Assembly: GCF_000153325.1 (NCBI RefSeq)
Contig: NZ_CH724141.1
Span: forward strand, 1,270,179 to 1,334,178
Direction: 5' to 3'
DNA: 64,000 bases
Origin: Photobacterium sp. SKA34
GTDB taxonomy: Bacteria; Pseudomonadota; Gammaproteobacteria; Enterobacterales; Vibrionaceae
The position numbers were made by a program, and so were the translations under genes. Position 1 is the first letter of the stretch; every line of letters starts with the position of its first letter. Under the pieces are notes generated by a model. That model did no database searches. It was not told where the DNA came from and saw nothing but the letters and a program-made list of their open reading frames with translations. Shown here in pieces: positions 28,242 through 36,296 of the stretch.

Positions 28242-28524
28242 TTTAGGTTGGGTGTATTTTATTGTTATATATTGTCATGATATATAAACAAGAATTTATA
28301 TAACCCATAACAAAATATTATGTTTTATATTTCTAATTATTCTTGATAAGAAATAAATTAGTGGTTTTTTAAATGAGGTCGTGAAAATCCTTAATAAACT
28401 TAAAAAAATAAAGGTTATTGGTGATGGTTTTGTATCAAATTTATTTTTACGGAAGAATTAAATAATAAAGGCTTTTATTTTGGTGGATTATATACATAAA
28501 TAGCCGACATTACGTCGACTTTTA
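28242..28524 (+). repeat. Diverged long direct repeat, copy A
   Basis: Alignable blocks with copy B include TTTAGGTTG near the left, GATATATAAACA in the middle, and ATACATAAATAGCCGACATT at the right end. Copy B ends in a plus-strand terminator-like hairpin, which is partly decayed here. The copies bracket the acyltransferase gene and the ISNCY-type element. Confidence 0.6.
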
Positions 28525-28606
28525 GATACACTTTTCTCTTGTTGTTATATCTGGAAAGTAATTATAAAAAGCGAACAAAATGCTATATCCAGTAAGCTCG
28601 ACTAGT

Positions 28607-28637
28607 TGTGACTCTGTCATCGAGATGCAGAGTCACA
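28607..28637. terminator. Perfect hairpin downstream of the acyltransferase
   Basis: A perfect 10-bp stem (TGTGACTCTG / CAGAGTCACA) with an 11-base loop, 12 bases after the acyltransferase stop. It lacks a T tract on the minus strand, so it may stabilise a 3' end rather than terminate. Confidence 0.45.
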
Positions 28638-28648
28638 TGTTTACTAGA

Positions 28649-29722
28649 TCAGAAAATACGTTTTAGGACGGGAGGCTTGCAGATAAGGTAGCCAATTGCA
28701 AAGGAGCCGATCACTGAGGGGATCGCAATGACCACAAAGTTGATTAAGGGTGTTTGGGTCATAAAAGACTTATAAAAGTCTGCGGTTAAGTACATTGGGA
28801 TATTCTGCACCACATAGGCAGAAAAAGCGGTATGGGTCAAGATAGAACTCCATTGTCCCTTAATATTGAATAGCATTTTGAAGTTATAGAGTAGAAACAT
28901 CGACATCCCTATCACGGTAAATCCTCGGGTAAACATTTCATCATTAAAACCATAGCCGGAAGCTATCGGTCCGATGAATGCTTTAGCTACAATCCACATC
29001 AGGATCCCAGAAAAAGCGTGTTTAAGTTCTAATTTATCGAGCCACTGATACCTATAAGCTAAGATACCAAAGTAAAACATGCTGATATACATCGGGAAAT
29101 ATTTAAGAAGGTGAAAGCCCAAGAAATCATTACCTAGAGTTTCCATCAGGTATAAGCCAACGAAATTGACCGGAATTATCATAACGGCAAACAGCAAGAT
29201 CTTCCAAAGCGCCGGAAAAGGTTTATCAGCGTCAACCTTCTGATTTCCAGTACTGACAACTTGGAACAATGCAAATACCGCGCTAAATACAATCAAGGTC
29301 CAGCAAAACCAGGTGACGCCTAAGTTAATATTTCCGGTAAGGAAAAAGCCTTTAATGTTTGATACAAAAGACTCAATCGATCCACTTGGCAAGATCAAAA
29401 ATAAGGTGATTAGTGTTGGGATCCCGAGCCGCTTGAGCTTATCCAACATAAACGTCCTAGTTCCTTTACGCTCAAAAGAAGGGATCACGAAGTAGGCTGA
29501 TATAAAGAAAAACAGCGACATAAAAAATGACTGGTTGATGCCCAGAAATGTGCTTAAAATCCCATATTGATATTGCATTGATTCTTTGACATGGGGCAAA
29601 TTGTAACCAATAGGATCTAGGCCAGCCGTGGATGCACAATGGTGCAAAATCACTAATATCGTCAAAACCCACTTGATATTATCCAGATAGTCGTAGCGTT
29701 TCATTAGTGTTGAATTATTCAT
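28649..29722 (-). CDS. Acyltransferase-3 family membrane protein
   Basis: A 357-residue integral membrane protein with about ten helices. The start YDYLDNIKWVLTILVILHHC carries the hallmark of the acyltransferase-3 family (OafA/NodX type). A conserved FFFISAYFV follows, and an arginine-containing loop (FERKGTRTFMLDKLKRLGIP) comes before the next helix. These proteins acylate sugars or lipids at the inner membrane. No glycan cluster is near, so the substrate is open. The gene lies alone between two diverged repeat copies and next to an IS, consistent with horizontal acquisition. Confidence 0.85.
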   Translation of the reverse strand: MNNSTLMKRYDYLDNIKWVLTILVILHHCASTAGLDPIGYNLPHVKESMQYQYGILSTFLGINQSFFMSLFFFISAYFVIPSFERKGTRTFMLDKLKRLGIPTLITLFLILPSGSIESFVSNIKGFFLTGNINLGVTWFCWTLIVFSAVFALFQVVSTGNQKVDADKPFPALWKILLFAVMIIPVNFVGLYLMETLGNDFLGFHLLKYFPMYISMFYFGILAYRYQWLDKLELKHAFSGILMWIVAKAFIGPIASGYGFNDEMFTRGFTVIGMSMFLLYNFKMLFNIKGQWSSILTHTAFSAYVVQNIPMYLTADFYKSFMTQTPLINFVVIAIPSVIGSFAIGYLICKPPVLKRIF

Positions 29723-29844
29723 TGAGTATCCTATTTTTATACGTTTTTCTTATACAGATATAAAAAGAGTGAGCCACATAAATTAATGACAGAAAAATTC
29801 GATAATATAAGATTATTATTAGTAATTGAATATAAAATTTGATA

Positions 29845-29860
29845 AGTAACTTATTAATTT
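29845..29860 (+). repeat. Target duplication of the ISNCY/IS1202-like element, left
   Basis: AGTAACTTATTAATTT, identical to 31364-31379 (a preceding A also matches, so the duplication is 16 or 17 bp). Confidence 0.85.
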
Positions 29861-31363
29861 TGTTGCAACCATTTAGAAATGTCACACGGTTCTCCAAGTT
29901 AGAAATGTCACTTTTTCTAAGTGACAGAAATTTGTTATTTCGCTTGGTCATACATCACGGGATTTATTCGCGACTGTCTACGTTGTTCTTGTCGTCTTGG
30001 TGTATCTGAACGACTACGCTCTCTTAAACCTTCTGATTCCAATCGTTCTTGCTCTACCATCGCTAATCTCAAAACAGCGTCTAAACGCTTATTTTCAACT
30101 ATCTCTCCCTGATTTATTCGCTCCAATTTATCAAAAATACTGTAACCTAATGATTGACCTAAATGCTTAATATCTATTTGACCGTCAGGGTAATCATGTA
30201 TCATGATATTTCTACCCACAAGGTTTTCATTTTCTGAATTTTTTTCAAGTAAATACATGACTTTGTCATACTGTAGCGTTAGTGATTTAGTTACTTTTCG
30301 CGAAGTTTGCCAGGAGAAAATATCGTATAACTCTTTCGGGGTTTCGTAGATAGGTCTGTGCACATTCAATTGACGTTTAGCTGGTTTAGCAAAGCGCCTG
30401 TTATAGTTATCTATAAAACCTGATAACCACTCGTTTGCTTCTTCTATCCCATTAATCCCTGCTAGCCTCATCTCTTTAACTAGACGGTCTTGAAGCGTTA
30501 AATTAGCGCGTTCTACGCGCCCTTTAGCTTGTGGAGTATTGGCACAAATTAGCTCAATGTTTAATTCTTTTAGTGCGCGACCATATTGAGTCAGTTTATT
30601 GCGGTCTTCGTTGCTAGCATGGTTAACACGGAAAACACCGTGTTTATCCGTGTAGAGCGCGACAGGCTTACCATGCTGTTGTATATACTGCTTAGTCGCA
30701 GCCATATATGAAAACGTCGACTCAGAATCACAAAAATATAAATGCATGATGGCGCTTGTTGCGTCATCAATAAAAACAAGCAATGTACATTTATCGGCTC
30801 GGCCTTCGAACCAGTCGTGGGGGGAACCATCAAGCTGAATAAGTTCGCCTATACAATCTCTTCTCGCTCTCGGTTGATAAATCTTACGTCTTTTCTTAAC
30901 CTTTGGTTTCCAAAGTTTTACCGAAACCATCCATTTTCTGATGGTTTCAGTAGAGAGTCTAATATCATGAATTTCAGCTAATTTTTCTGCGGCTAGCGTA
31001 GGACCAAAATCGAAGTAATGAGTCTGAATTAAATCAATAACTTGTTTTTTCAATGATGCATTGAATTGACGATTACTTGGCTTAGTTCGCTTTTTTGAAA
31101 TTAAACCATTAGCCCCGAACTGTCGGTATTGATTAACCAATCTTTGAATATGCCTACGGCTTAAGTTCAGGATTTTAGAAGCATCAATTTGTCTAATACG
31201 CTTATCACAAACGTTTTGTATTGTTTCGAGTTTCTGAAGCTCTTTTGTGCTCATCGTGAGTAACATTCCAGCACCGTAGGCTGATTCTTCCATAGGAAGA
31301 ATCATACACCTAATGTGACATTTCTAAGTTGGAGGAATGTGACATTTTAAAGTAGGGCTGACA
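29861..31363 (-). mobile_element. ISNCY/IS1202-like insertion sequence
   Basis: A 1503-bp element with one transposase gene. Its ends form imperfect inverted repeats of about 50 bp, each starting TGT and containing two copies of AAATGTCAC (left end around 29876-29911, right end around 31315-31346). It is flanked by a 16-17 bp direct duplication, which is unusually long but fits the long duplications reported for IS1202-like elements. The transposase is intact. Confidence 0.85.
29935..31305 (-). CDS. DDE transposase of the ISNCY/IS1202-like element
   Basis: About 440-456 residues depending on the start (MLLTMSTKELQKLETIQ is a likely beginning). An N-terminal helix-turn-helix (IDASKILNLSRRHIQRLVNQ, then YRQFGANGLISKK) is followed by an integrase-type catalytic core: LIQLDGSPHDWF (first Asp), LYTDKHGVFR (second Asp) and TPQAKGRVERANLTLQDRLV (Glu). 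The C-terminal tail is Arg/Glu-rich. It is complete. Confidence 0.9.
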   Translation of the reverse strand: MILPMEESAYGAGMLLTMSTKELQKLETIQNVCDKRIRQIDASKILNLSRRHIQRLVNQYRQFGANGLISKKRTKPSNRQFNASLKKQVIDLIQTHYFDFGPTLAAEKLAEIHDIRLSTETIRKWMVSVKLWKPKVKKRRKIYQPRARRDCIGELIQLDGSPHDWFEGRADKCTLLVFIDDATSAIMHLYFCDSESTFSYMAATKQYIQQHGKPVALYTDKHGVFRVNHASNEDRNKLTQYGRALKELNIELICANTPQAKGRVERANLTLQDRLVKEMRLAGINGIEEANEWLSGFIDNYNRRFAKPAKRQLNVHRPIYETPKELYDIFSWQTSRKVTKSLTLQYDKVMYLLEKNSENENLVGRNIMIHDYPDGQIDIKHLGQSLGYSIFDKLERINQGEIVENKRLDAVLRLAMVEQERLESEGLRERSRSDTPRRQEQRRQSRINPVMYDQAK

Positions 31364-31379
31364 AGTAACTTATTAATTT
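31364..31379 (+). repeat. Target duplication of the ISNCY/IS1202-like element, right
   Basis: AGTAACTTATTAATTT, matching the left copy exactly. Confidence 0.85.
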
Positions 31380-31390
31380 AAATGTATCTT

Positions 31391-31718
31391 GATTTAGGTT
31401 GTGCGTACATTATTGAACTTTATTGTAATGATATATAAACACAATTTTAGGTAATCCATAACCAAAAATTATGCTTTATATTTTTATATTTTTATCTTTT
31501 TTATTAATAAGAAACGCATTTTCTAATATTTAATTTCTTAAATAATCGATTTTTATAGCATTATATTCGTAATTGGATGATAAGGTAGATTGCTAAAAAG
31601 TAGGAATTCGTTTTAAGGTGAGGTTGTTATGCGTTTTTAATAAGCTTTAAAATAATATGGTTATTAGTGATGATATTTTTCAATCATACATAAATAGCCG
31701 ACATTACATCGGCTTTTT
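31391..31718 (+). repeat. Diverged long direct repeat, copy B
   Basis: A counterpart of 28242-28524. It ends in the hairpin AGCCGA-CATTACA-TCGGCT followed by TTTTTCG, a plus-strand terminator with no intact plus-strand gene before it. It may be the 3' end of a lost gene or of a noncoding transcript. Confidence 0.6.
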
Positions 31719-31741
31719 CGTTTTATCGGTTACTGCAATTA

Positions 31742-32395
31742 CTAATCATCAGCAATTTCATGGGTCCAGAATAAAATTCCTGTCGCAATTAAGCTTAAGA
31801 TAATCGGGACAAGTAACGCATACCTAAAGGAGTAATCCATCACTTGCGTTCCTGCAATTGCGCCAAGAAAGATGGATAACCATAAGCTAAAGTGGCGAAA
31901 AAATGTGCTGCGATCGCCTTCACCCATAAATAGCATGGCAATAGAACGCCCAGTGTTAACTAAAAAACCTGTTACGTAAGTTAGCGCGGTTGATTTTTCA
32001 ATGGTTAACCGCAGTGCGATATTTTGAATACCCATAGCAAAACTTAAGAAGAAATTAGTCACAATCGGCTTCGCTATAGGCTCAACAAACAATGTTGCAG
32101 ATAACACTAATGTGACTAGCGCCATGATCATGCTGCGATAAAAAGGTTTGTTAGCAATCGCGATAGCTTCACCGACGGCAGCACCTACAACAAATAATAT
32201 AATAACCCCAATGTAGTGCCACGCTTGTGGTGTATTACCTGATGTTAATAATATTCCCACATGGGTTGTGTTACCGCTCATAAAAGAGATAAATAGGCCA
32301 TTTTTCAGATGAATAAAGCCAATGGCATCAACAATACCTGCAATAAAAAGGAGGTAGAAAGGCATTGTTGAATGAAGGTGTTTTTTCTTAATCAT
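31742..32395 (-). CDS. YoaK/DUF1275 family membrane protein
   Basis: A 217-residue protein with six or seven hydrophobic helices and the DUF1275 signature near the start (AGIVDAIGFIHLKNGLFISFMSGNTT), plus FVNTGRSIAMLF-like strings later. Function unknown. It is divergent from the hyf operon and its promoter region adjoins the hyf activator sites. Confidence 0.85.
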   Translation of the reverse strand: MIKKKHLHSTMPFYLLFIAGIVDAIGFIHLKNGLFISFMSGNTTHVGILLTSGNTPQAWHYIGVIILFVVGAAVGEAIAIANKPFYRSMIMALVTLVLSATLFVEPIAKPIVTNFFLSFAMGIQNIALRLTIEKSTALTYVTGFLVNTGRSIAMLFMGEGDRSTFFRHFSLWLSIFLGAIAGTQVMDYSFRYALLVPIILSLIATGILFWTHEIADD

Positions 32396-32464
32396 TTGTC
32401 ATATTCATAAAGTTGGGTGGTAAATATCCATCGCATGAAACTCAATTATAAAACAGTTCCTTCT

Positions 32465-32522
32465 TGTTCGACGTTTTGTGTCGACACTACTGTCGAAATA
32501 AGGTGTCGACAGTAGTGTCGAT
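32465..32522 (+). promoter_or_regulatory. Upstream activator sites of the hyf operon (TGTCGA array)
   Basis: TGTTCGA at about 32465 and TGTCGA at 32479, 32491, 32504 and 32516 are spaced 12-14 bases apart. Two 16-bp arms, TCGACACTACTGTCGA (32481-32496) and TCGACAGTAGTGTCGA (32506-32521), form a perfect inverted repeat. They lie about 115-170 bases upstream of the -24/-12 promoter, where a sigma-54 activator would bind. Binding by the FhlA-like protein encoded at 47.4 kb is inferred. Confidence 0.75.
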
Positions 32523-32635
32523 GAGCGATCATCCTATGCTTATTTACTTTTGTTAGTGATAAAAAGTGAAGAGTAGGAGAGCGCGCTAAGTATAAGTGAA
32601 TGATATTTAACTAATAAAACACAAGAATACTTTAT

Positions 32636-32651
32636 TGGTATGATTATTGCT
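32636..32651 (+). promoter_or_regulatory. Sigma-54 promoter of the hyf operon
   Basis: TGGTATGATTATTGCT places GG (32637-32638) and GC (32649-32650) at the 12-base separation of -24/-12 elements (consensus TGGCAC-N5-TTGCW). Transcription should start near 32662, about 25 bases before hyfA. Confidence 0.75.
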
Positions 32652-32686
32652 TTTTGTGATGTTTTTTGCAATTAACTGGAAAGATC

Positions 32687-33301
32687 ATGAAAAGCTTTGT
32701 TGTTGCAGATCCCGACAAATGTATCGGTTGTGGTACCTGCATGGCAGCGTGCTCCGAAGAACATAAAAAAGTCGGGCTGCAAAGTCATCCTCGTCTTACC
32801 GTGGTTAAGCATGACAATGCTACAGCACCTGTGATGTGTCGTCACTGTGAAGATGCGCCTTGTGCGGAAGTATGTCCGGTCCAAGCTATTTCTAAACAAG
32901 CAGATCGTGTTGTTCTTAACGAGTCGCTTTGTGTTGGTTGTACATTATGTGCAGTTGCATGTCCGTTTGGTGCTATCGCTTTTGATGGTAGTCGACCAAT
33001 CGCGATGGCAAACAGTTACGATACTTATATCCCTTCTACTCCTCGTTCTAGTAACCCATCAACATCAACTCCTAGCACTTTTGGTCAAGATATTTTGGCA
33101 TGGGAGCCGGGTGTTAAAAGTATCGCAGTGAAATGTGATTTATGTGGCTTTCGTGAACAAGGACCTGCCTGTGCTGAGGTATGCCCAACAGATGCTATTG
33201 TCATTGTTCAGTCTGATGCAATGCAGGAAGCAGCAAAGATAAAACGCATGGTGGCAGCTTCTGATGTTTCTAAACTGAATTGGGAGCCTAAAGGGTCATG
33301 A
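32687..33301 (+). CDS. hyfA: Hydrogenase-4 ferredoxin-like subunit HyfA
   Basis: A 204-residue electron-transfer protein with four Cys-rich clusters for 4Fe-4S centres: CIGCGTCMAAC, CRHCEDAPCAEVCP, CVGCTLCAVACP and CDLCGFREQGPACAEVCP. It matches E. coli HyfA (205 residues) in length and order. It should pass electrons between the formate dehydrogenase side and the hydrogenase. ATG 32687 follows TGGAAAG and gives the family start MKSFVVADPDKC. First gene of an eleven-gene operon; its stop overlaps the hyfB start (ATGA). Confidence 0.95.
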   Translation: MKSFVVADPDKCIGCGTCMAACSEEHKKVGLQSHPRLTVVKHDNATAPVMCRHCEDAPCAEVCPVQAISKQADRVVLNESLCVGCTLCAVACPFGAIAFDGSRPIAMANSYDTYIPSTPRSSNPSTSTPSTFGQDILAWEPGVKSIAVKCDLCGFREQGPACAEVCPTDAIVIVQSDAMQEAAKIKRMVAASDVSKLNWEPKGS

Positions 33302-35325
33302 GTTCACTCAACTATTTGTTTTTATCTGTTTTGTTGTATGTTATCGGGGCTTTTATCTCCTTAACACTACACAAGCAAGAACGTCTAGCAACAAAACTTT
33401 CCGGCATTCTATGTGCTATGGGCGGATTAACTGGGCTGGCATCATCCATTCCAACATTGTTGGATGGTCAGGTTATTTCTTATCAGATAGCAAGTCCATT
33501 TAGCTTTGCTGACTGTATTATTCGAATTGATGCATTATCTGCGTTTATGGTTTTTGTGATTTCGTTACTTGTTATCGCAAGCGCTATTTATTCACTCTCT
33601 TACATGAAGGAATACGAAGGAAAAGGTGCATGGGCAATGGGATTCTTTATGAATATCTTTATTGCCTCTATGGTTGCCCTCGTCGTTTCAGACAATGCAT
33701 TTTATTTTATTGTCTTTTTTGAAATGATGTCGTTAGCATCTTATTTTTTGGTTATTTCAGAGCAAAACGATAAATCAATAAATGCCGGTTTACAGTATTT
33801 CTTAATTGCACACGCAGGTTCGGTGTTGATTATGATTGCTTTCTTTATCCTGTATAGCCAATGCGGCAGTTTAAACTTTCAGGATTTTAAATCAGCAAAC
33901 TTATCTCAAACACAAGCATCAGTTGTTTTTCTATTAGCTTTTTTTGGTTTTGGAGCCAAGGCGGGCATGATCACTCTTCATGGGTGGCTACCACAAGCTC
34001 ACCCTGCCGCACCTTCAAATGCATCTTCGTTAATGTCTGGTGTCATGGTGAAGATAGGTATTTTTGGGATAATCAAAGTCGGTATTGATTTTCTAGGGGC
34101 TGATACGGCTTGGTGGGGATACCTTGTTCTTGCCTTTGGCTGTGTATCATCTGTTCTTGGTGTGATGTATGCACTGGCTGAACATGACATTAAACGATTA
34201 TTGGCTTATCACACCGTTGAAAATGTGGGCATTATTCTAATGGGTGTTGGTATTGGTATGGTTGGCATTGCAACGAACCATCCTGTTATCGCAACATTAG
34301 GTCTACTCGGTGGTTTATACCATTTATTAAATCACGCTATATTTAAAGGGTTATTGTTCTTAGGTGCAGGCTCCGTTATTTTCCGTGTTCATACTAAAGA
34401 TATGGAAAAAATGGGAGGCTTGGCGAAAGTGATGCCTTATACCGCTATTGCTTTTCTTATCGGTACGATGGCTATTTCTGCGTTACCGCCTTTAAATGGC
34501 TTCGTTAGTGAATGGTTTATCTATCAGTCTCTTCTTTCCATGAGTAAAGAAGGCAATTTCTTAATGACAATTGCTGGGCCTATTGCCGTTGTAATGCTGG
34601 CATTAACGGGTGCATTAGCTTGCATGTGTTTTGTTAAAGTGTATGGAATTTGTTTTGGCGGTGCACCACGTAGTGAAAGTGCGGCAAAAGCAACAGAAGT
34701 ACCTTGGCCAATGGTGGCTGCTACAGCAGGGCTTGCTGGAGTTTGTATTGCACTTGGCGTTGGCTCGCCATGGGTTGCACCTATTATCTCTCATGTTGCA
34801 TCAAGCTTAACATCTGCAGAATCAGTGACGGTTACGCAAGGTATCGCGTTAATTCCTGATAACGCTTCACAAGCTATTCTTTCTACGCCTGTAATCGCAT
34901 TAACATTAATTGGATTACTGATTGTACCTTTATTAATTCTTGCCATTTTCAAAGGTAAAAAGTTACAACGTCGCCATTCCGGCGATCCATGGGCATGTGG
35001 TTATGCTTATGAAGATCGAATGATGGTTTCTGCTGGTGGCTTCACTCAACCACTTCGTGAAATGTTTGCCCCGTTATACCGCATTCGTCAACAGCTAGAT
35101 CCTAGTAGGCTAATGGTTTCAATCCTAAAAGGAACGACTTCTACTGCCGCCAATATTGAACCTTTCTTTGATAACAAAGTTGTTTTACCGATTGCACGAG
35201 GTGTACAGCGTGTAGGTAGAGTTGTTCAGTGGCTTCAGTATGGTGATTTCCGTACTTACTGTCTGTACATGGTTATCGCATTAGTGGTGCTGTTATTTAT
35301 TCCCGTTGATTTAGGAGCGAAGTAA
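33298..35325 (+). CDS. hyfB: Hydrogenase-4 membrane subunit HyfB (NuoL/antiporter-like)
   Basis: A 675-residue polytopic protein of the complex I/Mrp antiporter family, with the conserved LHGWLPQAHPAAPS stretch and the lysines and histidines of the proton channel (HDIKRLLAYHTVENVG). Length matches E. coli HyfB (672). It is part of the membrane arm that may couple formate oxidation or H2 evolution to ion movement. It overlaps hyfA by four bases and hyfC by one. Confidence 0.95.
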   Translation: MSSLNYLFLSVLLYVIGAFISLTLHKQERLATKLSGILCAMGGLTGLASSIPTLLDGQVISYQIASPFSFADCIIRIDALSAFMVFVISLLVIASAIYSLSYMKEYEGKGAWAMGFFMNIFIASMVALVVSDNAFYFIVFFEMMSLASYFLVISEQNDKSINAGLQYFLIAHAGSVLIMIAFFILYSQCGSLNFQDFKSANLSQTQASVVFLLAFFGFGAKAGMITLHGWLPQAHPAAPSNASSLMSGVMVKIGIFGIIKVGIDFLGADTAWWGYLVLAFGCVSSVLGVMYALAEHDIKRLLAYHTVENVGIILMGVGIGMVGIATNHPVIATLGLLGGLYHLLNHAIFKGLLFLGAGSVIFRVHTKDMEKMGGLAKVMPYTAIAFLIGTMAISALPPLNGFVSEWFIYQSLLSMSKEGNFLMTIAGPIAVVMLALTGALACMCFVKVYGICFGGAPRSESAAKATEVPWPMVAATAGLAGVCIALGVGSPWVAPIISHVASSLTSAESVTVTQGIALIPDNASQAILSTPVIALTLIGLLIVPLLILAIFKGKKLQRRHSGDPWACGYAYEDRMMVSAGGFTQPLREMFAPLYRIRQQLDPSRLMVSILKGTTSTAANIEPFFDNKVVLPIARGVQRVGRVVQWLQYGDFRTYCLYMVIALVVLLFIPVDLGAK

Positions 35326-36278
35326 TGCCTGTACTAGAGATGCCAAGTGCTAGCATGATTGCATTAGCTTTAACTCAAGCTTTGTTAATGGTGCTACTCG
35401 CGCCATTAGTAACCGGCTTTTCTCGAGTTATAAGAGCGAAAATGCATTCTCGCCAAGGCCCTGGCTTACTACAAGATTATCGCGATATCATCAAATTACT
35501 CCGTCGCCAAGAAGTTGCACCAGCAACTGCGGGCATTATATTTTTTATTATGCCCGTCGTACTAATGATCACAATGCTGTTGATTGGTATGGCTTTACCA
35601 ACGGTAACGAATGAATCACCTTTTCCTATTGCAGGAGATGTGATTACCGATATTTATTTGTTCGCGATTTTTCGCTTCTTCTTTTCTTTATCTGGTTTAG
35701 ATTCAGGCAGTATGTTTGCTGGTGTTGGCTCAAGTCGTGAATTAACGCTAGGGGTATTGGTTGAGCCTATTTTGATGCTTTCGATTTTTACAATGGCATT
35801 AATTGCAGGTACTTCGGATTTAGGTCTAATTAGCTCGCATATGGCAACACAGCCATGGGTTGCTCCAGGTGCAACGGTACTGGCAGGTATTGCTTGTGCA
35901 TTTGTTGTTTTCATTGAAATGGGAAAACTTCCATTTGACTGTGCTGAAGCTGAGCAAGAGTTACAAGAAGGTCCTGTAACAGAGTATGCAGGTTCTGGTT
36001 TGGCGATGGTTAAATTAGGATTAGGGCTAAAACAACTGGTCGTTGCTCAATTATTTATCGCTATTTTTATTCCATTTGGTAAAGCGGCAGAGCTCACTTT
36101 TTCATCATTAACTATTGCAACTGTTATTTTGTTAGCGAAATTGTTTGTGCTCTTTTTGCTTGCAGGTCTGGTTGAAAACAGTGTGGCTCGTACGCGATTT
36201 ATAAAAACGCATCACCTAACTTGGGTGGGGTTTGGAATTGCAGTTTTAGGCTTCATCTTTTATTTAACCGGATTATAG
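35325..36278 (+). CDS. hyfC: Hydrogenase-4 membrane subunit HyfC (NuoH-like)
   Basis: A 317-residue membrane protein of the NuoH/HycD family with about eight helices. Typical strings are RAKMHSRQGPGLLQDYRD-IKLLRRQ near the start and the acidic loop EMGKLPFDCAEAEQELQEGP, which lies at the junction with the hydrophilic arm in complex I relatives. Its start overlaps the hyfB stop (TAATG). Confidence 0.95.
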   Translation: MPVLEMPSASMIALALTQALLMVLLAPLVTGFSRVIRAKMHSRQGPGLLQDYRDIIKLLRRQEVAPATAGIIFFIMPVVLMITMLLIGMALPTVTNESPFPIAGDVITDIYLFAIFRFFFSLSGLDSGSMFAGVGSSRELTLGVLVEPILMLSIFTMALIAGTSDLGLISSHMATQPWVAPGATVLAGIACAFVVFIEMGKLPFDCAEAEQELQEGPVTEYAGSGLAMVKLGLGLKQLVVAQLFIAIFIPFGKAAELTFSSLTIATVILLAKLFVLFLLAGLVENSVARTRFIKTHHLTWVGFGIAVLGFIFYLTGL

Positions 36279-36296
36279 GGAGCAGAGAAAATCACT

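Larger units (their letters stand above)
28114..28648. other. AT-rich gap with diverged repeat copy A
   Basis: No supported gene. The segment 28242-28524 is a diverged copy of 31391-31718. A possible 26-codon plus-strand frame (GTG 28381 to TAA 28461, MKILNKLKKIKVIGDGFVSN...) follows a GAGG but has no other support. Confidence 0.4.
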
